From Cristatella mucedo (Eukaryota; Bryozoa; Phylactolaemata; Cristatellidae), in contig WPIO01000001.1 in NCBI GenBank assembly GCA_009760855.2, forward strand, positions 3,120,001 to 3,184,000: a DNA stretch of 64,000 nt, given 5' to 3'. Numbering within the stretch: position 1 is the stretch's first letter; each line of letters opens with the position of its first letter. Of the stretch, positions 11,850 to 24,868 are shown piece by piece. The notes under the pieces are model-generated. The model worked only from the letters and a program-made list of their open reading frames with translations, did not search any database and was not told the origin of the DNA. The translations under genes were made by a program, and so were the position numbers.

Positions 11850-12038
11850 TGCGCCAGTGAAGCCCATTTTTGGTCATTCCTGGTTCTTGGGGCAAGGCAC
11901 TTCGAACTTCGCGACCTGGATCGTGGGTTCGAGTCATTCGGAAGGCAATCCTCTACTGCCCAGCGGAAAATGATGGTCCCTTGGGCTCTTCTGTCACTAT
12001 ATAAAGGAGGCTGTTGCATCAGCTGATGTTTACTTTAC
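11850..12038 (+). mobile_element. tRNA-derived SINE, family 1
   Basis: The B-box GGTTCGAGTC is at 11926-11935, preceded by CGACCTGGATCGTG. The 3' part has GGGCTCTTCTGTCAC, TATAAAGGAGGCTGTT and a TTTACTTTACTTT tail. The A-box region is decayed. Confidence 0.7.
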
Positions 12039-12149
12039 TTTTACTGACAGCGAGCTGGCAGTTAACCCGCTATTCGACAGAAGATAGCCACACCAGTTCG
12101 CATGTTTTGTGGCTAGGGCCTCCGAGGACGTCGGGTAGCTGACACATGG

Positions 12150-12330
12150 GATCGGACCCTGTCACATCTAACCACGTTATGCTTGTTGTCATCGAGCATG
12201 CTGACACTAACCATTCGATCATGCTTCTTTGCAGCAAATGTAAAGTGCTTCGAAAAGATTAGGTTCTCCAAGTGCGCCATAACACATGTTTGATAATAAT
12301 AATAATAATAATTATTATTATTATTATTAT
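12150..12330 (+). mobile_element. Solo LINE 3' end with (AAT)n/(ATT)n tail
   Basis: The 3' UTR string CACTAACCATTCGATCATGC, the GCAGCAAATGTAAAG block and a decayed hairpin lead into an AAT then ATT trinucleotide run at 12294-12330. The switch from AAT to ATT units forms a perfect palindrome. Confidence 0.65.
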
Positions 12331-12377
12331 GCGACTCAAGATCGGCAATTGGCGGTCCAGTGGTGAACACCTGAAAG

Positions 12378-12440
12378 ACGGGTTAAGTGCTTTAGAAAGA
12401 TATTCAGTTCTCTGAAGGCACCGTATATATTACTATTACT
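12378..12440 (+). mobile_element. Short LINE 3' end remnant
   Basis: AGAAAGATATTCAGTTCTCT followed by GAAGGCACCGTATATATTACTATTA corresponds to the LINE terminal hairpin and tail. Only about 60 bp can be matched. Confidence 0.5.
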
Positions 12441-12601
12441 AGCCACGATAGATAACGGATTTAGAGCACGCTTTGCTAGTAGCCGCTGCGAATGAATGGG
12501 TGAAGTCGGATCGCGTGGTAGCGAACGATAGTACCGTAGCCGACAGAGTAAACGACGCCGGCCGCCGGTGGCTTGCGATCGAGACCCTAGCAGATAGCCT
12601 T

Positions 12602-12745
12602 TTTATAATTCATTTGAATAGAGCCATAAGAGAACCTGAGCTCAATTCAGGCGCTTCACTTACGCCACGGGCTCGAACCCACAACCTCGGCCGAACCTTG
12701 TTCGGGGCGAGCACCTTAACCGCTGGGCCAAACCAGCTCGGCTTT
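12602..12745 (-). mobile_element. tRNA-derived SINE, family 2
   Basis: On the minus strand, the A-box-like TTGGCCCAGCGGTTAAGG is followed by AGGTTGTGGGTTCGAGCC, containing a clean B-box. The tail GAGCTCAGGTTCTCTTATGG then ATTCAAATGAATT is shared with the copies at 0.56 and 21.06 kb. This is the best-preserved family 2 copy in the window. Confidence 0.75.
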
Positions 12746-13103
12746 CGTTTTCCCCACTCACTAATGGCACGCTGCCAAGCTTGGGAAGTTTCCGGCCGGT
12801 GTGCCTGTGAGTGGTATCCATCATTCCGTGGGCATAGCGGAGGTGATTCTCCCCGTCCCACGATGTTCATTTGGCTAAGTTAACGATACAGTGACATCCT
12901 CTCTAATATAGTGCCTGGTAGTTTGGACCGGTCAATACCCGGCGCAAATATGAGAGGGAGTTATGTGAAGGTGCTCATCCAGGGCTGCAGGGATTCGCTG
13001 AACACGAGCATGCAGGCGCTTAGCTGTAGCACCGGAGGTGTTGGTGCACGTGTTTGTTGATGGTTAACGACACAGCCAAACTATGACTATTTATTCCGCC
13101 ACC

Positions 13104-14483
<1,380 letters not shown>

Positions 14484-15805
14484 ACGATAATAATGATAAT
14501 ACATTTTATATAGCACCCTCAGAAAACTCAATCTCTTTCTAGGCGCAGTAAATTTGCTGCAAGGAAGCACGATCGAATGGTAAGTGGTAGCATGCTGAAT
14601 GAACAAAAAGAATAACATGCTTAGGAGTGACATGCACAGGGTCAGCATGCAAATGTGGTTAGTGACAGCATGCACAGTGTCAGCATGCATAAACACATAA
14701 AGGCCGAATCACAGGGACCCATTACATGCGGTGATAAGTAGATGCGTTTTAGTATCTTTTTTTACATGTCATCAAATAAGGACACCTCGTGACGCAATTC
14801 GGGAATGAGTTCCAGCTTTGGTAGCATACGAACTAAAGGCACGGTCTCCAAAGGATTTGAGATGCCTACAAGATACAGAAAAACAGTCAGACTCCGAAAA
14901 GCAGGTGGTTAGGTGCTTAGCCTGGTGGGGGAGTAGATCTGATAGGTTGGCTGTGCCAAAGAATGAAGGGACCTAAATGTGAGTGACAAAACCTTGAAGT
15001 CAATGCATCGCTTGACTGGTTGCCACTGCAGGTCAGCGAGAAGCGGTTTGATGTGGCAACTGTGATGCTCACGACAAACATGCCTAGCTGCAGAGTTTTG
15101 CACCAACTGCAAGCGCCAGAGTGCAAATGCCGGTAGACCAGCAAACAGTGAGTAATAGAATTCAAAACGGGATGTCACAAACGCATGGACCAATTTAGAT
15201 GTGGTACCACTGTCTAAACAAGCCCGAGTTTTAGCAATGTTATGTTGCTGAAAGTAGGAAGACTTGACTGTGGAGCTGATGTGGTCATATAATGAAAGGT
15301 CAATTTGGAACATGACATCTAGGTTTCGTGCAGATTCAACAGGAAATATGCTGCACAGCCGATTTTGAACGTTAGCCTTTCAACTTCTGAATCACACATG
15401 GCTTGCCCAAAACTAGTAAGTTAGTTTTATCATCATTTAATTTGAGAAAATTTGCTGCCACCCTTGTGTGCATGTCATCGATACATGCAGCAAGGGAGTT
15501 GAGAGAGAATTCGAGGTGCTCGAAGGCTGCGAGGGATCAAAGCAAAGGTAGAACTGAGTGTCATCTGCATAGATGTGAAAGCCTAGATTGTGCCTGCCAA
15601 TCAAATCGGAAAGAGGGAGAGTACAAACCGTGAAAAGAATGGAACCAAGCACAGATCCCTGAGGCACTCCATATTTCAGAGGTTCCTCCGATGATCTTTG
15701 TCCATTCACATCTAAACTCTGGAGCCTCTCACTGAGATAGGACCTGAATAATTGCAATGCAGTGCCAGTGATGCCCTGGCGAGATGAGAGGCGATCAAGA
15801 GAATG
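14484..15805 (-). mobile_element. LINE fragment B, L2/CR1-like, 5'-truncated
   Basis: The RT core is encoded at 15437-15757 ([15 protein letters not shown] and the YADDTQFYLCFD box). The post-RT region follows at 14909-15313 in another frame and includes the FVTSRFEFYYSLF and DLQWQPVKRCIDFKVLSL stretches. The 3' UTR ends in the common hairpin and a short (ATT)n tail at 14484-14502. Frameshifts make it non-functional. The upstream edge lies just past the GITGTALQLF motif. Confidence 0.85.
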
Positions 15806-16774
15806 AGAGATGTCGGATGGCAGGCCGAATGGCAGGCAAGCAGGTTTGCATCAGCTTAGCCGAAGCTGCCAGAGAGAAGTGCCCTTTGTCTGCCCCGTAG
15901 TAAGGTGGATGTGGGTTCAGGCGTGTCTGAGCTCTAGAGGATTGGCCTGGCAGTTGCCAAGCATTTGGGAAGCCAGCGGTTGCTATAGAGGCTCCAACAT
16001 CAGAACAGCACCAATATCAGAACAGCTGCTAATAAGCCAGAGATCGGAAAGCGCTAGTAATGTGTTGGCATGTGTGTGATTTCGCGTGTATTTCGGTGCT
16101 AGTATGCATGAATAATCTCCATTTTTGAGGGTCAAAAGTGAATTTATCAGTCCACCGGAGTGTTCATCGGAAGAAAGCTTTCGTCGAAGATGGTTTCTGG
16201 AGCATTGGTGGCATTAGAGGCGACAGTCGCGCTGAATGTCGCCATGTTAACATCTTTTAGCCCACACTTCACTGTATAAGCTCGGAGAAATTAGGCTTAT
16301 CGTCCTCAGGAGCATCCAAGTGCACTGCATATAAATAGGAAAATGCCTACCCACTACGCATGTCCACCGTCCTGCTATCAGAGTCACGATCAGGCATATT
16401 AGTTGCCGGTCGAGCATCGCTACTAACCTCTGCCAGCACTCCAATATCCAGCTCTTCTAATGCATCCTGCCAAGTGGCATCGTGCACGTCAAGCTGCTCT
16501 GCTATGGCGAGCCAGTTTTCGACGATGCCCCCCCCACGAAGTCAAGTTCCTCACCATTGGTGCGTCTACGTAGGCTTCGATTCTGCCCTCCATCTCCGTG
16601 CCCTCGGTGCCCTTCGAATACATAGAGCACGTGAGCCTGACTCGCTCGGCTGTGTGCTCCACCCCCAGATCCTGCATCGTCGCACTACGCTGCAGCTGCT
16701 GCTGCTGCTGCCGGCCTCCCACCGAGGCTTCTCAGCTTGTGTAGCCACGCCTCTCTCGCCTAGATCTTATGCGA
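15806..16774. other. No recognisable gene
   Basis: Open frames up to 196 codons occur but none has a domain, and no plausible splice chain was found. A short (CTG)n run lies at about 16692-16710. Confidence 0.35.
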
Positions 16775-16948
16775 GCCGTAATGGCTCACTAGGTAAGGCA
16801 GTTGCTTTCCACGACCTCGGCCCCGAGGTCGTGGGTTCGAATCCTGTGGTGGGCGATCCCTTATCGTCACTGCAAGCGGTGGTGATAGCCGTCAAGGCTC
16901 TTCTGTCGCTATACAAAAGGAGACTGTTAAATCAACTAGTATTTTTTT
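16775..16948 (+). mobile_element. tRNA-derived SINE, family 1, well preserved
   Basis: The A-box region AATGGCTCACTAGGTAAGGC is at about 16780-16799 and the perfect B-box GGTTCGAATCC is at 16834-16844. The body reads GCAAGCGGTGGTGATAGCCG and the tail CTATACAAAAGGAGACTG, ending in a T run. Intact pol III boxes suggest it was recently able to be transcribed. Mobilisation would depend on a partner LINE. Confidence 0.85.
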
Positions 16949-18784
16949 AATTTATATCTGGATGATTCAGCTGGCTTCCGAGAGGTGTGCAATGCTTGCC
17001 GTTGGCTGATTGCACAGACCTCAAGCCTCGAGCAGTCGATGAAGTCTACTCCGTGTACAGTCGCTCCGTGGCCGTGGGTTAGAGTCAAGAGGAGAATCCG
17101 CAAGCCACGTGATGGCTGCATCGGCCAGAAGAACGGTAAATAGCACCAGAAAAAGCTTACCGAAAGTGGTGCATCTGGGAAGGAGCACCCGTGGGCAAGA
17201 GAGTTTTGCTTTCATGCACTATGGCGCCATGCACCGAGTCTTAGCTGAAGTAGATGTACATCCATGCTGTCCAGAAGTGCCCCAACCTTCCTGCTCTTGA
17301 TAAGGCCGCCTCCCAAAATAGAACCGGAAGTACAGCACCGAGCACTGTCCACATGCATCTCTCAGGTGCTGACACGGATGGCTCCCCAAAAAATGCCGGC
17401 CTGGTCGTATGACCTTGACCCGTGATTGTCTATCAGGTCTGTAGATACGTGGCAGCCTTCAACCAAACGAAGCAGTGGGGGTGCAGTTGTTATACGCCTC
17501 CTCGGTTCGGCGTTATTGCAGAGGGGGGTTATCCCATATTCACGAGCTCTTCAGCACTAGAGGAGGAGGAGGAGCAATCTGCCTGCTTTTGCTCCGGTGG
17601 GGAAAGCTCGGGACAGCGACCGGAAAACGAACGGGCTGCTGTGGACTCAAGACAATTAAGAAAGGTTCGTTCCCGAAAATACTCCTCCGGGCTGCCTTAC
17701 TTCGCAGTCCGGCGGTGACTAGTTCTGAAGCATTGTCGTGCCCTGCATCAGACAAAGCCACGCAACGCCTAGAACCGAAGCCTAGAACCGCAAGTGCCTC
17801 ATCTGAAGCCCCACTGGGTGCACGGTTCGAAACCTCGTCGTGCCCAGCGCCACAGTCAGCGAGGCTAACGCGTTTAGTCTCTTCGTGCCTGGCGACAAAG
17901 CTTCTTCAGAGCCACCTCTCATCGCCAGAAGCGTTCCTACGATATTGTGAGCCGGGGGGGGCGAACTGCCACATATGTCGAGACCCAGGCCCAGTATTAG
18001 TCGCCCATCTTGGCGCCCCCTGATCCAGCGCCCCTGATTCAGTCGCCCGGGGCATTTGCCCCTTGCCCCCTTCGGTACGCCACTGCTCATCGCCTCTCGC
18101 CGAGCGCCGAAGTGTGTTCTTGCATCGCTTTTCACGCCCCACTACCTCACTGGCTAGCGCCAGCCGGCCTCGTTCTGACAGCTGGCAGGTTCGCCTCCTA
18201 ACGGCGATACGTCATTTTAAGATGAGAGAGAGAGCCGAGTTCCGTAGGCTTTAGGCTGGCTTGAGTACACACCGCGCCATCCGCCTCGACCAATTGTGAG
18301 GGCGTTGAAGAGCCGACCATCCCCTAGCGGTCCTCTCGGCATGGCTGGCGACAATGGAGGCGCAGTAATGCAACGCTCTGATGGCTCACGAGGCACGAAC
18401 GTCGCCGAAGCTCTCGCCGTTAGAGAGGCTAGGGCCGGCGTGGTCGTCTTTACGTGGAGGCGGCGTAGTCCGGCGGCCGCTCGACGCCGATGCCAGTAGT
18501 TTCCGAGCGACGCCCGGCGTCCATACCCTCTACTAAGCCGAGCCGCCGCTACCACCAGCAAGCATCTCGCCCTGCCCCGGGCGCCCTGCTTAGAGGACGT
18601 ACGGAGGTCAACATTCGGCCCTCCGTGCCTGGGTCGCCGGAGCGGCGGCAAACGTGGTGCCGTGCTTTCTCATCTTGTTACCGCTACTCTTCGGAAGGGG
18701 CCAAATGTGACCATTGCGACCGTGCGATGAGCCCACAAGCAGCAGCAGCAGCACGGCTGAGTAGAAGGGGGCGCTCTCTACCGG
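16949..18784. other. No recognisable gene; one possible transposon end
   Basis: Reading frames up to 182 codons show no domain. On the minus strand from 18083, CAGTGGCGTACCGAAGGGGG followed by alternating G-rich and C-rich text resembles the termini of many cut-and-paste transposons. No matching second end was found in the window. Confidence 0.3.
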
Positions 18785-19218
18785 TGCACACTCTGACTCC
18801 AGCCTACCTAGCGGAACTACTGCCCCCCCCCCCCCCCCGCTAGCCAACGTACAGGCAGCGTTTCTGATCGACTAGCTAAGCTCTGCCTCGAAACGACCTC
18901 AATTCGTATGGAGACCGTACCTTTCGTTCGTATGCTCCCAAAGCCTGGAATTCACTGCCGACTGACGTAACGGCATCCCTCTGACCTGACGACATTTAAA
19001 AAGAAGCTAAACACACTGCTGCTACTCACAGCATTTGGCGGGTCCTCGAGAACTACCTTTGTGTGCTTATGCATGTTGACACGGTGCATGTTACCACTAG
19101 CCGTACTTACGTGTTGACAATGTGCATTGTACCGCTAACCAAATTTAAACGTTGACCGATGGGTTTAAAAGCTCTCTGAGGGGACTATACAAATGCATTA
19201 GCATCATCACTATTAGCC
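18785..19218 (+). mobile_element. LINE 3' fragment, L2/CR1-like
   Basis: This encodes the end of the LINE protein (PAYLAELLP near 18800-18830, then FVRMLPKPGIHCRLT-type frames around 18925-18965, with frame breaks), followed by the 3' UTR with GTGCTTATGCATGTTGACAC and TTAAAAGCTCTCTGAGG. A run of C at 18823-18838 sits within the coding part. The tail is a weak (ATC/ATT)n. Confidence 0.65.
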
Positions 19219-20503
19219 TTAGCTGCAAGTAGCCATTATCGTCGCGCTTTGGGCTGCTCGCATCGGAGAGACAACGCACGCCACCTCGCCCCCTCCGCTT
19301 CTGTCACATACAGCGAATGCAACAGAGCGAGCCTCGACTTCGACGTCTGCGAGGACCGGAACTCGACCTCCTTCTCGTCTCGCTGCTGCGTAGACTCAAT
19401 CGACGCTTTCGTTTTTCTTATCTCGAGGCTCTCGTCGACTCTCGCTTGCCACTCGGCATTCTCCGTTGTCCTCTCGAGGGCTGCGGAGTATCGTTTCCCA
19501 CCTGCGACGACTGCCTCCCCCTTTCCTTTCCTTTCCTTTGCCCCCACCTTTCCCCTCGGCGGTCGGTCGATGATGCAAGGTGAAGTTCACGTTCGGTCCA
19601 AGTGGCTCGTGAGCGCCGCTTCTGCTTGGTTTCGCTAATGCCGCTAAGGCACGGAGTTTGAGGGTGAGAACTGGTCCAAGTACCTCAGTCGGGATCGATG
19701 AGTTCAGATTTCGGCACTAGTTTTCACTGCTTTCGTCCTTCCGGTGAGCGGCGAACGAACGCGGAGGCGCGTTTCGCGAACGGAACACCTACGCAACCGG
19801 ATAAGAGCTCGCGCTTACGCGATTAGTGGTGACAGCGGTTGCGGATTTTTTTTCACGTACGTAACCGCTGACTGTATTTGTCACGTGCGTCCATCGCTCG
19901 AAGCGTTTTTCCGTTTGAGCCGACATGTTTGCCATTATCGCTCTTGTCGTGGCTGTTTCAGCCGATAGTGAGAGTTGTGCTCGTTGTCATACAGTGGCGA
20001 CGCACACTGTCAGGAGTTGGGACGTTTTCTCCGGCGATTTCTCGGTGAGCTCTGCAGGTACGCAGGGGGCTGTAGCAGATAATAAATCGGAGGAGCGGCC
20101 AGCCACAGCAAGGCTCGCATAGTCACATGACTCGCATACCTACCTGTCTGGCGAAAGCCGTCTCAATCGTCGTCTGCTTCAACGTGCATTCGCTTGTAGC
20201 ATGCAACGTGCGTGCATTCGCTTGTAATAAAGAGCGAACCCACCGAGGCGCATTTTCTAAGGACGCTTTCTAAGCGACCAGGTCGAAGTGATCTGGTCGC
20301 TGCGACCGATTCCCTTTGAAGTCTTTGAAGTGAACTCTTTTAAGCGTTGCAGCGATAGGCGATTATTCTCACCGCGTTCGCTGGTGAGTTCCGAAATAAA
20401 GGCTCAGTGGAACGAAAGTAATAGTCGTCCTGCGTCGGACTTCTTATTACCGTGCGCTGCTGCTGCTGACCACAAAGAAGCTGGTTTCGCCGTGTCTTAC
20501 TTA
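19219..20503. other. No recognisable gene
   Basis: Contains a short (CCTTT)n run at about 19520-19540. Open frames of up to about 130 codons lack domains. Confidence 0.35.
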
Positions 20504-20602
20504 GCGCCGTAGGATTAGCGATTAGGAATAGCGCCGTCGGATTAACGATTAGGAATAGCGCCGTAGGATTAGCGATTATGAATAGCGCCGTAGGATTAGC
20601 TT
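20504..20602. repeat. 27-bp tandem repeat, about 3.6 copies
   Basis: Units start at 20504, 20531, 20558 and 20585 with the string GCGCCGTAGGATTAGCGATT and a GGAATA end, differing at one or two bases. The minus strand reads the unit as a nine-residue NPTALFLIA-like repeat, but there is no reason to think it is translated. Confidence 0.9.
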
Positions 20603-20850
20603 CAGGACCGTAACCGTACCAACAACTCACGAACCAAGCACATTGAGCTCCCTGATTGATGTCGGCTGGAAAAAGTACGCGCGGCACGTCGAGTCCATAC
20701 AGGCATCGTTCACTGGACGCGATAGTGAACGTTCTTTCAGCTTATAAGACAGAACTCGCTGAGCTAGTAAGTCATGCTATTCTTATTAGACTCTCTGCTG
20801 AAGAATGGACTCTCTACTAGGGGGATAAAAAAAAAAACAGCTAAAAAGGT

Positions 20851-21022
20851 ACTAGCTGATTTAACAGCCTTTTTTGTACAGTGACAGAAGAGCCTCTACG
20901 GCTATCATCGTCGCTTGCATCGACGATAAAGGATCGCCAACCGTAGGATTCGAACCCACGACCTCGGGACCGAGTTCATGAAAAGCAACTAACTTATCTA
21001 GTGTTCCACCATGGCTAGCGAA
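20851..21022 (-). mobile_element. tRNA-derived SINE, family 1, minus strand
   Basis: Read on the minus strand: an A-box-like TGGTGGAACACTAGATAAG, the B-box GGTTCGAATCC at 20945-20955, the body GCGATCCTTTATCGTCG, and the tail AAAAAAGGCTGTTAAATCAG followed by a T-rich end. Confidence 0.8.
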
Positions 21023-21059
21023 AATAGCCTGACGATCATATTCTGTCACCATCTGGTCA

Positions 21060-21235
21060 GGTTTATAATATAATATAATAATATAAATCATTTGTATAAC
21101 GCCATAAGACAACTGTATCTTTATCCATGCGCTTGGCATATGCCACTGGGCTCGAGCCCAAGACCTCGGTCGTAAAGGTGATGGCCTTAACCTCGGTCGT
21201 TAAAGGAGAACACCTTAGCACCTGGGCCAAACCTG
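21060..21235 (-). mobile_element. tRNA-derived SINE, family 2, with internal duplication
   Basis: On the minus strand the B-box GGGCTCGAGCCCAGTGGC region is near 21147-21165 and the tail TTGTCTTATGGCGTTATACA matches the other family 2 copies, ending in an AT-rich run at 21060-21082. The head contains two copies of a GACCGAGGT-like segment, suggesting a short tandem duplication. Confidence 0.6.
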
Positions 21236-22939
21236 GGCGTAATGATTTATTGGGACATACTCTGACCCCGAGCAGTAAAATGTAAAATGCTTGCTTCAGC
21301 TGAGAAGTGTTCCATCTGGCTAGTGTCTGAAGTTAGGTCACGGGCGGCGAAGAAAAAATCGGGTATAATATATGACGCATAAAGGCAGTACAATAAATCG
21401 TCGAGTTTTTTTCGGCTTGGGCTGACGCTGGCGCCAGACACGTACGGCTTCGTGGGCCAGCACAGAGCAGTGCGGGTATTTCTTTCGCTAGGTTTGAAAA
21501 AAGAGATGCTGATCACACGTAGTCCTAATCTAGGTCACACCTCTGTCGAGGGATCCCTGATATTTATTATTTGATCGACATGCAGTGCTCGATCCACCGG
21601 CATCCGCCGGGAAATGAAGTCACGCCACTCACTCGGCTATCCGGTATTCTGTCTTCGAGATTTTTTAGCAGACGGGAGCCCTTGTAGCTCGTCGACTACC
21701 CACGTAGAATGTCCCTCATAGGAGCCAGAGAGGGTAGCACGGTAGACATATGCTGAGCCTTGCAATTGCAGGAAAGTGTGAAAGGGGAGCAGCCGGGGTA
21801 CTACTTTTTGGACCGTCGTCAACGTGACTGTTGAAAAGGACAGCCAACTGCGCAGGCACACCACGGCAGCAGGAGCTGACGTAGCTTGTGGCGAGCAGGC
21901 ACAGCCAGGAACAACTATTGCGATGATCCAGCCTCAAACTACGGCTCCGTGCACATGGCGATTGCAGTAGCAGCGTGCTGGACTTTTTTTCTTAGCGCAG
22001 GAAGCGAAGGCGCAGGACCAAGCTGTCTCGACTGCCGTGCTAACTGAATGAACGAGCTCGCTACGTGCTCGCTACTAGCTCTCGGCCAAGCTAGTGGGCT
22101 GACCAGCTGGAGTCGCAGGACAGTCACATTACTGGGAGTTCTATCTGTTTCAATGCTTAGGCACTTAGCTCCGAGCGTGTGGGCCACGACATTTCAGTTT
22201 TCTGTTAATCAGTCCTTGCTCGAAAGTCAATCTATGGCCACAATCCACCAAGTGGGATTGATGCTAGCCAATTTTCGACGACCGATTCACGAGCGAGCGA
22301 GTCGTCGAATGGTACACGCTTTCTTTCTCAGCTATCGGAACCCGACAGAGTTCTGGGCTGGCCCGGCTTGGACGTTCCGCACTGCGTGTATGGAGACCAG
22401 ACGCCGGCTCCTCTGTTTCGGCCATTGTGCCGATTTGTGGCGGAAATCAGCGGCCCTCAATACGCGCTTCGCCTCCCCCGTCTGGGACCGCAGCTTCCAG
22501 CTGCGTCATCGCGTAGAGAGCAGGATTATTTCAGTTAGACAAATAAATTACGTACCACGTAGGTGCTCATGGAGCAGGGGCATTCAGGGGCAGTGCTGCT
22601 GCAGCTGCTCAACTGGTCCGCGTGGTTATCGCACGCGATGAATGGCTCGTAAGTTTGCTCTCACCTATTTTCTGCAGGTTCAGGAAGCATGTCGTCTTGT
22701 TTGCCGAGCCTTTTTTGTGTAGAGGGCACTGTAAGATCCGTAACCAAGTGAAGGCCTTCTCTTGTCGTCCTGAGTGAGCATACTTACCGTATCCGGACCC
22801 TCACGTTTGTGCAGTGGCAGTAGTGTTGCTACGTGCGCCGAGAATTTACTTGTGTCACCATATTTCCCTTCGTGGTCTGAACATTTACTAGCTCATTTGC
22901 ATTTTCCAACGAGGCGGATCACCAGCTTCCGGCATTTAA
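21236..22939. other. No recognisable gene
   Basis: The longest open frame is 22048-22641 (+, 197 codons). It shows no domain, signal or repeat that I recognise, and it could be chance. No repeat family member was identified. Confidence 0.3.
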
Positions 22940-24755
22940 TTATAATGATAATAATAATAATAATAATTCACTTGATAAAGCGCCCTCAGAGAACCTCAAT
23001 CTCTCTCTAGGCGCTTTACATTTGCTGTAAAGTGAAATGCCATTGAATGGTAAGTAAAATCATGCTTGAAAAACAGACGAAATGAATAATATGGTTAGAG
23101 GTGACATCCACATCAAGGACGAATCACAGGCACCCACTAAATGCTGTCCTAAATAGGTGTGTTTTTAGGTTCTTTTTAAATGTGGTTAGGTCAGGGGATG
23201 TTTTGACGCAGGTCGGGAGGGAGTTCCAGGCTTTGGGAGCATATGAACTAAATGCACGGTCTCCAAAGGATTTAAGGTTTGTACGAGGTATTTGTAGACT
23301 GTTGGATTCCGAAAAGCGGGTGGTACGATGCTTGGCCTGATGGGGTAGTATATCTGACAGATAGGCTGGAGCCATAGAATGAAGGGACCTAAAAGTGAGC
23401 GACAAAACCTTGAAGTCAATCCGTTGCTTGACTGGTAGCCAGTGCAGGTCGGCGAGAAGTGGAGTAATGTGGCAACTGCGACGCTCACGACAGACAAGCC
23501 TAGCTGCAGAGTTTTGCACCAGCTGCAATCGCCTGATCGCACATGCTGCTAGGTCAGTTAGCAGTGAGTTGCAGAAGTCGAGACGGGATGTCACGAATGC
23601 ATAGACCAACTTAGATGTGGTATCTTTATCTAAACAAGCCCGAATTGTAGCAATGTTATGAAGCTGAAAACAGGCGGATTTGACTGTGGAGCTGATATGG
23701 TCGTCTAACGAGAGGTCGCTTTGGAATATGACACCTAGATTTCAAGCTGATTCAACTGGAGATATGCTGGCAGAGCCAATTTTGAGAGTCAGCCTTTCCA
23801 ATCTCTGGATCACACTGGGTTTGCCCATAACTAGTAAGTTAGTTTTATCATCGTTAAGTTTTAGAAAATTTGCTGCCATCCATGTGCAGATGTCATCAAT
23901 GCATGCAGCTAGTGAGTTTAGATAATTTGAGGTGCTCGAAGGCTGGGAGGGATCAAAGCAAAGGTACAACTGAGTGTCATCCGCATAGAAGTGAAAGCCT
24001 AGATTGTGCTTGGCAATCACATCAGCAAGAGGCAGAGTATAAACCGCGAAAAGAACCGGACCTAGCACTGAGCCCTGAGGTACTCCATATTTCAGAGGTA
24101 CTTTAGATGATCTTTGTCCATTCACATCAATACTCTGGAGTCTCCCACTGAGATAGGACCTGAACCACTGCAGAGCAGTGCCAGTGATGCCCAGGCGAGA
24201 TGAGAGGAGCTCTAGAAGAACTTGGTGATCGATAGTATCAAAAGCTGCCGAAAGATCGAGCAAATCGAGCAGAGACACTCTACCCATGTCTGCATTCCTA
24301 AGTAGGTCATTGTATACCCGAAGCAATGCTGACTCTGTGGAGTGATTAGCTCTAAAGCCAGACTGGAACTTACTAGCAAGGTGTGAGGTTTCGATATACG
24401 AGTTCAGCTGGTCCGCCACGACCCGTTCGAGTGTCTTTGATAGGAATGGTAGAAGGGAAACTGGGCGGTAGTTGCTCAAGTTCTCTTGGTCAAGTGTAGC
24501 TTTCTTGAGAAGTGGCCTGACTACAGCTTTTTTGAAAGGTGCTGGGACATGACCTGAGGCTAATGACATATTTATTATGTTAGTTATGCATGGCAGCAGC
24601 AGATCAATGCAACGTAGGAGCAGGACAGTGGGAATAGGGTCCAGAGGACTTGTTGTCTTCTTTGATTGAGATACGAACTTTAGGACTAGATCATTAGTGA
24701 CCTGCTTAAATGCAGATTTGCATGATGCGTTTACCTCACCAAGCTGGCCACAAAA
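22940..24755 (-). mobile_element. LINE fragment C, L2/CR1-like, longest open copy
   Basis: A 5'-truncated LINE of about 1.8 kb in which the RT and post-RT region are open from about 24735 to the stop at 23124, apart from one TGA. The 3' UTR carries the common hairpin and an (ATT)n tail at 22940-22969. Compared with the copy at the window's right end (63.0-64.0 kb), the sequences are nearly identical, but this copy lacks 59 bp of the 3' UTR near 23106. That similarity points to recent amplification. The endonuclease domain is missing. Confidence 0.9.
23124..24735 (-). pseudogene. LINE reverse transcriptase ORF with one nonsense codon
   Basis: This would copy LINE RNA into DNA at the target site. 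Motifs in order are SAAFDTIDHQVLLE (RT2), [15 protein letters not shown], the catalytic [27 protein letters not shown], then the post-RT region with SRLDFCNSLL, LADLHWLPVKQRIDF and the end WNSLPTCVKTSPDL. The only break in this long frame is a TGA at 23742-23744, where other copies have an arginine codon. Both sides are in the same frame. The upstream APE endonuclease and ORF1 are absent, so it cannot move by itself. Confidence 0.85.
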
Positions 24756-24796
24756 AATCTTTCTAGATCTTCTCTTATCTTACCTTTCTAACCAAG

Positions 24797-24868
24797 TGGC
24801 TAGAAAGATATTCAGTTCTTTGAGGGTGACATGCGAATGTATTACCATTACTATTATTGTTATTAATG
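24797..24868 (+). mobile_element. LINE 3' end remnant
   Basis: TGGCTAGAAAGATATTCAGT then TCTTTGAGGG and a (TTA)n tail match the LINE terminal block in plus orientation. It lies directly beside the 5' edge of LINE C, tail pointing away. Confidence 0.5.

Noticed and set aside
16834-16844. Possible functional tRNA genes at the B-box sites
   Set aside because: None of the heads folds into a full cloverleaf with a matching acceptor stem as read by eye. All continue into the shared SINE body, so they are SINEs.
22048-22641. 197-codon plus frame as a gene
   Set aside because: No domain, no splice partners, unremarkable composition. Kept only as unassigned.
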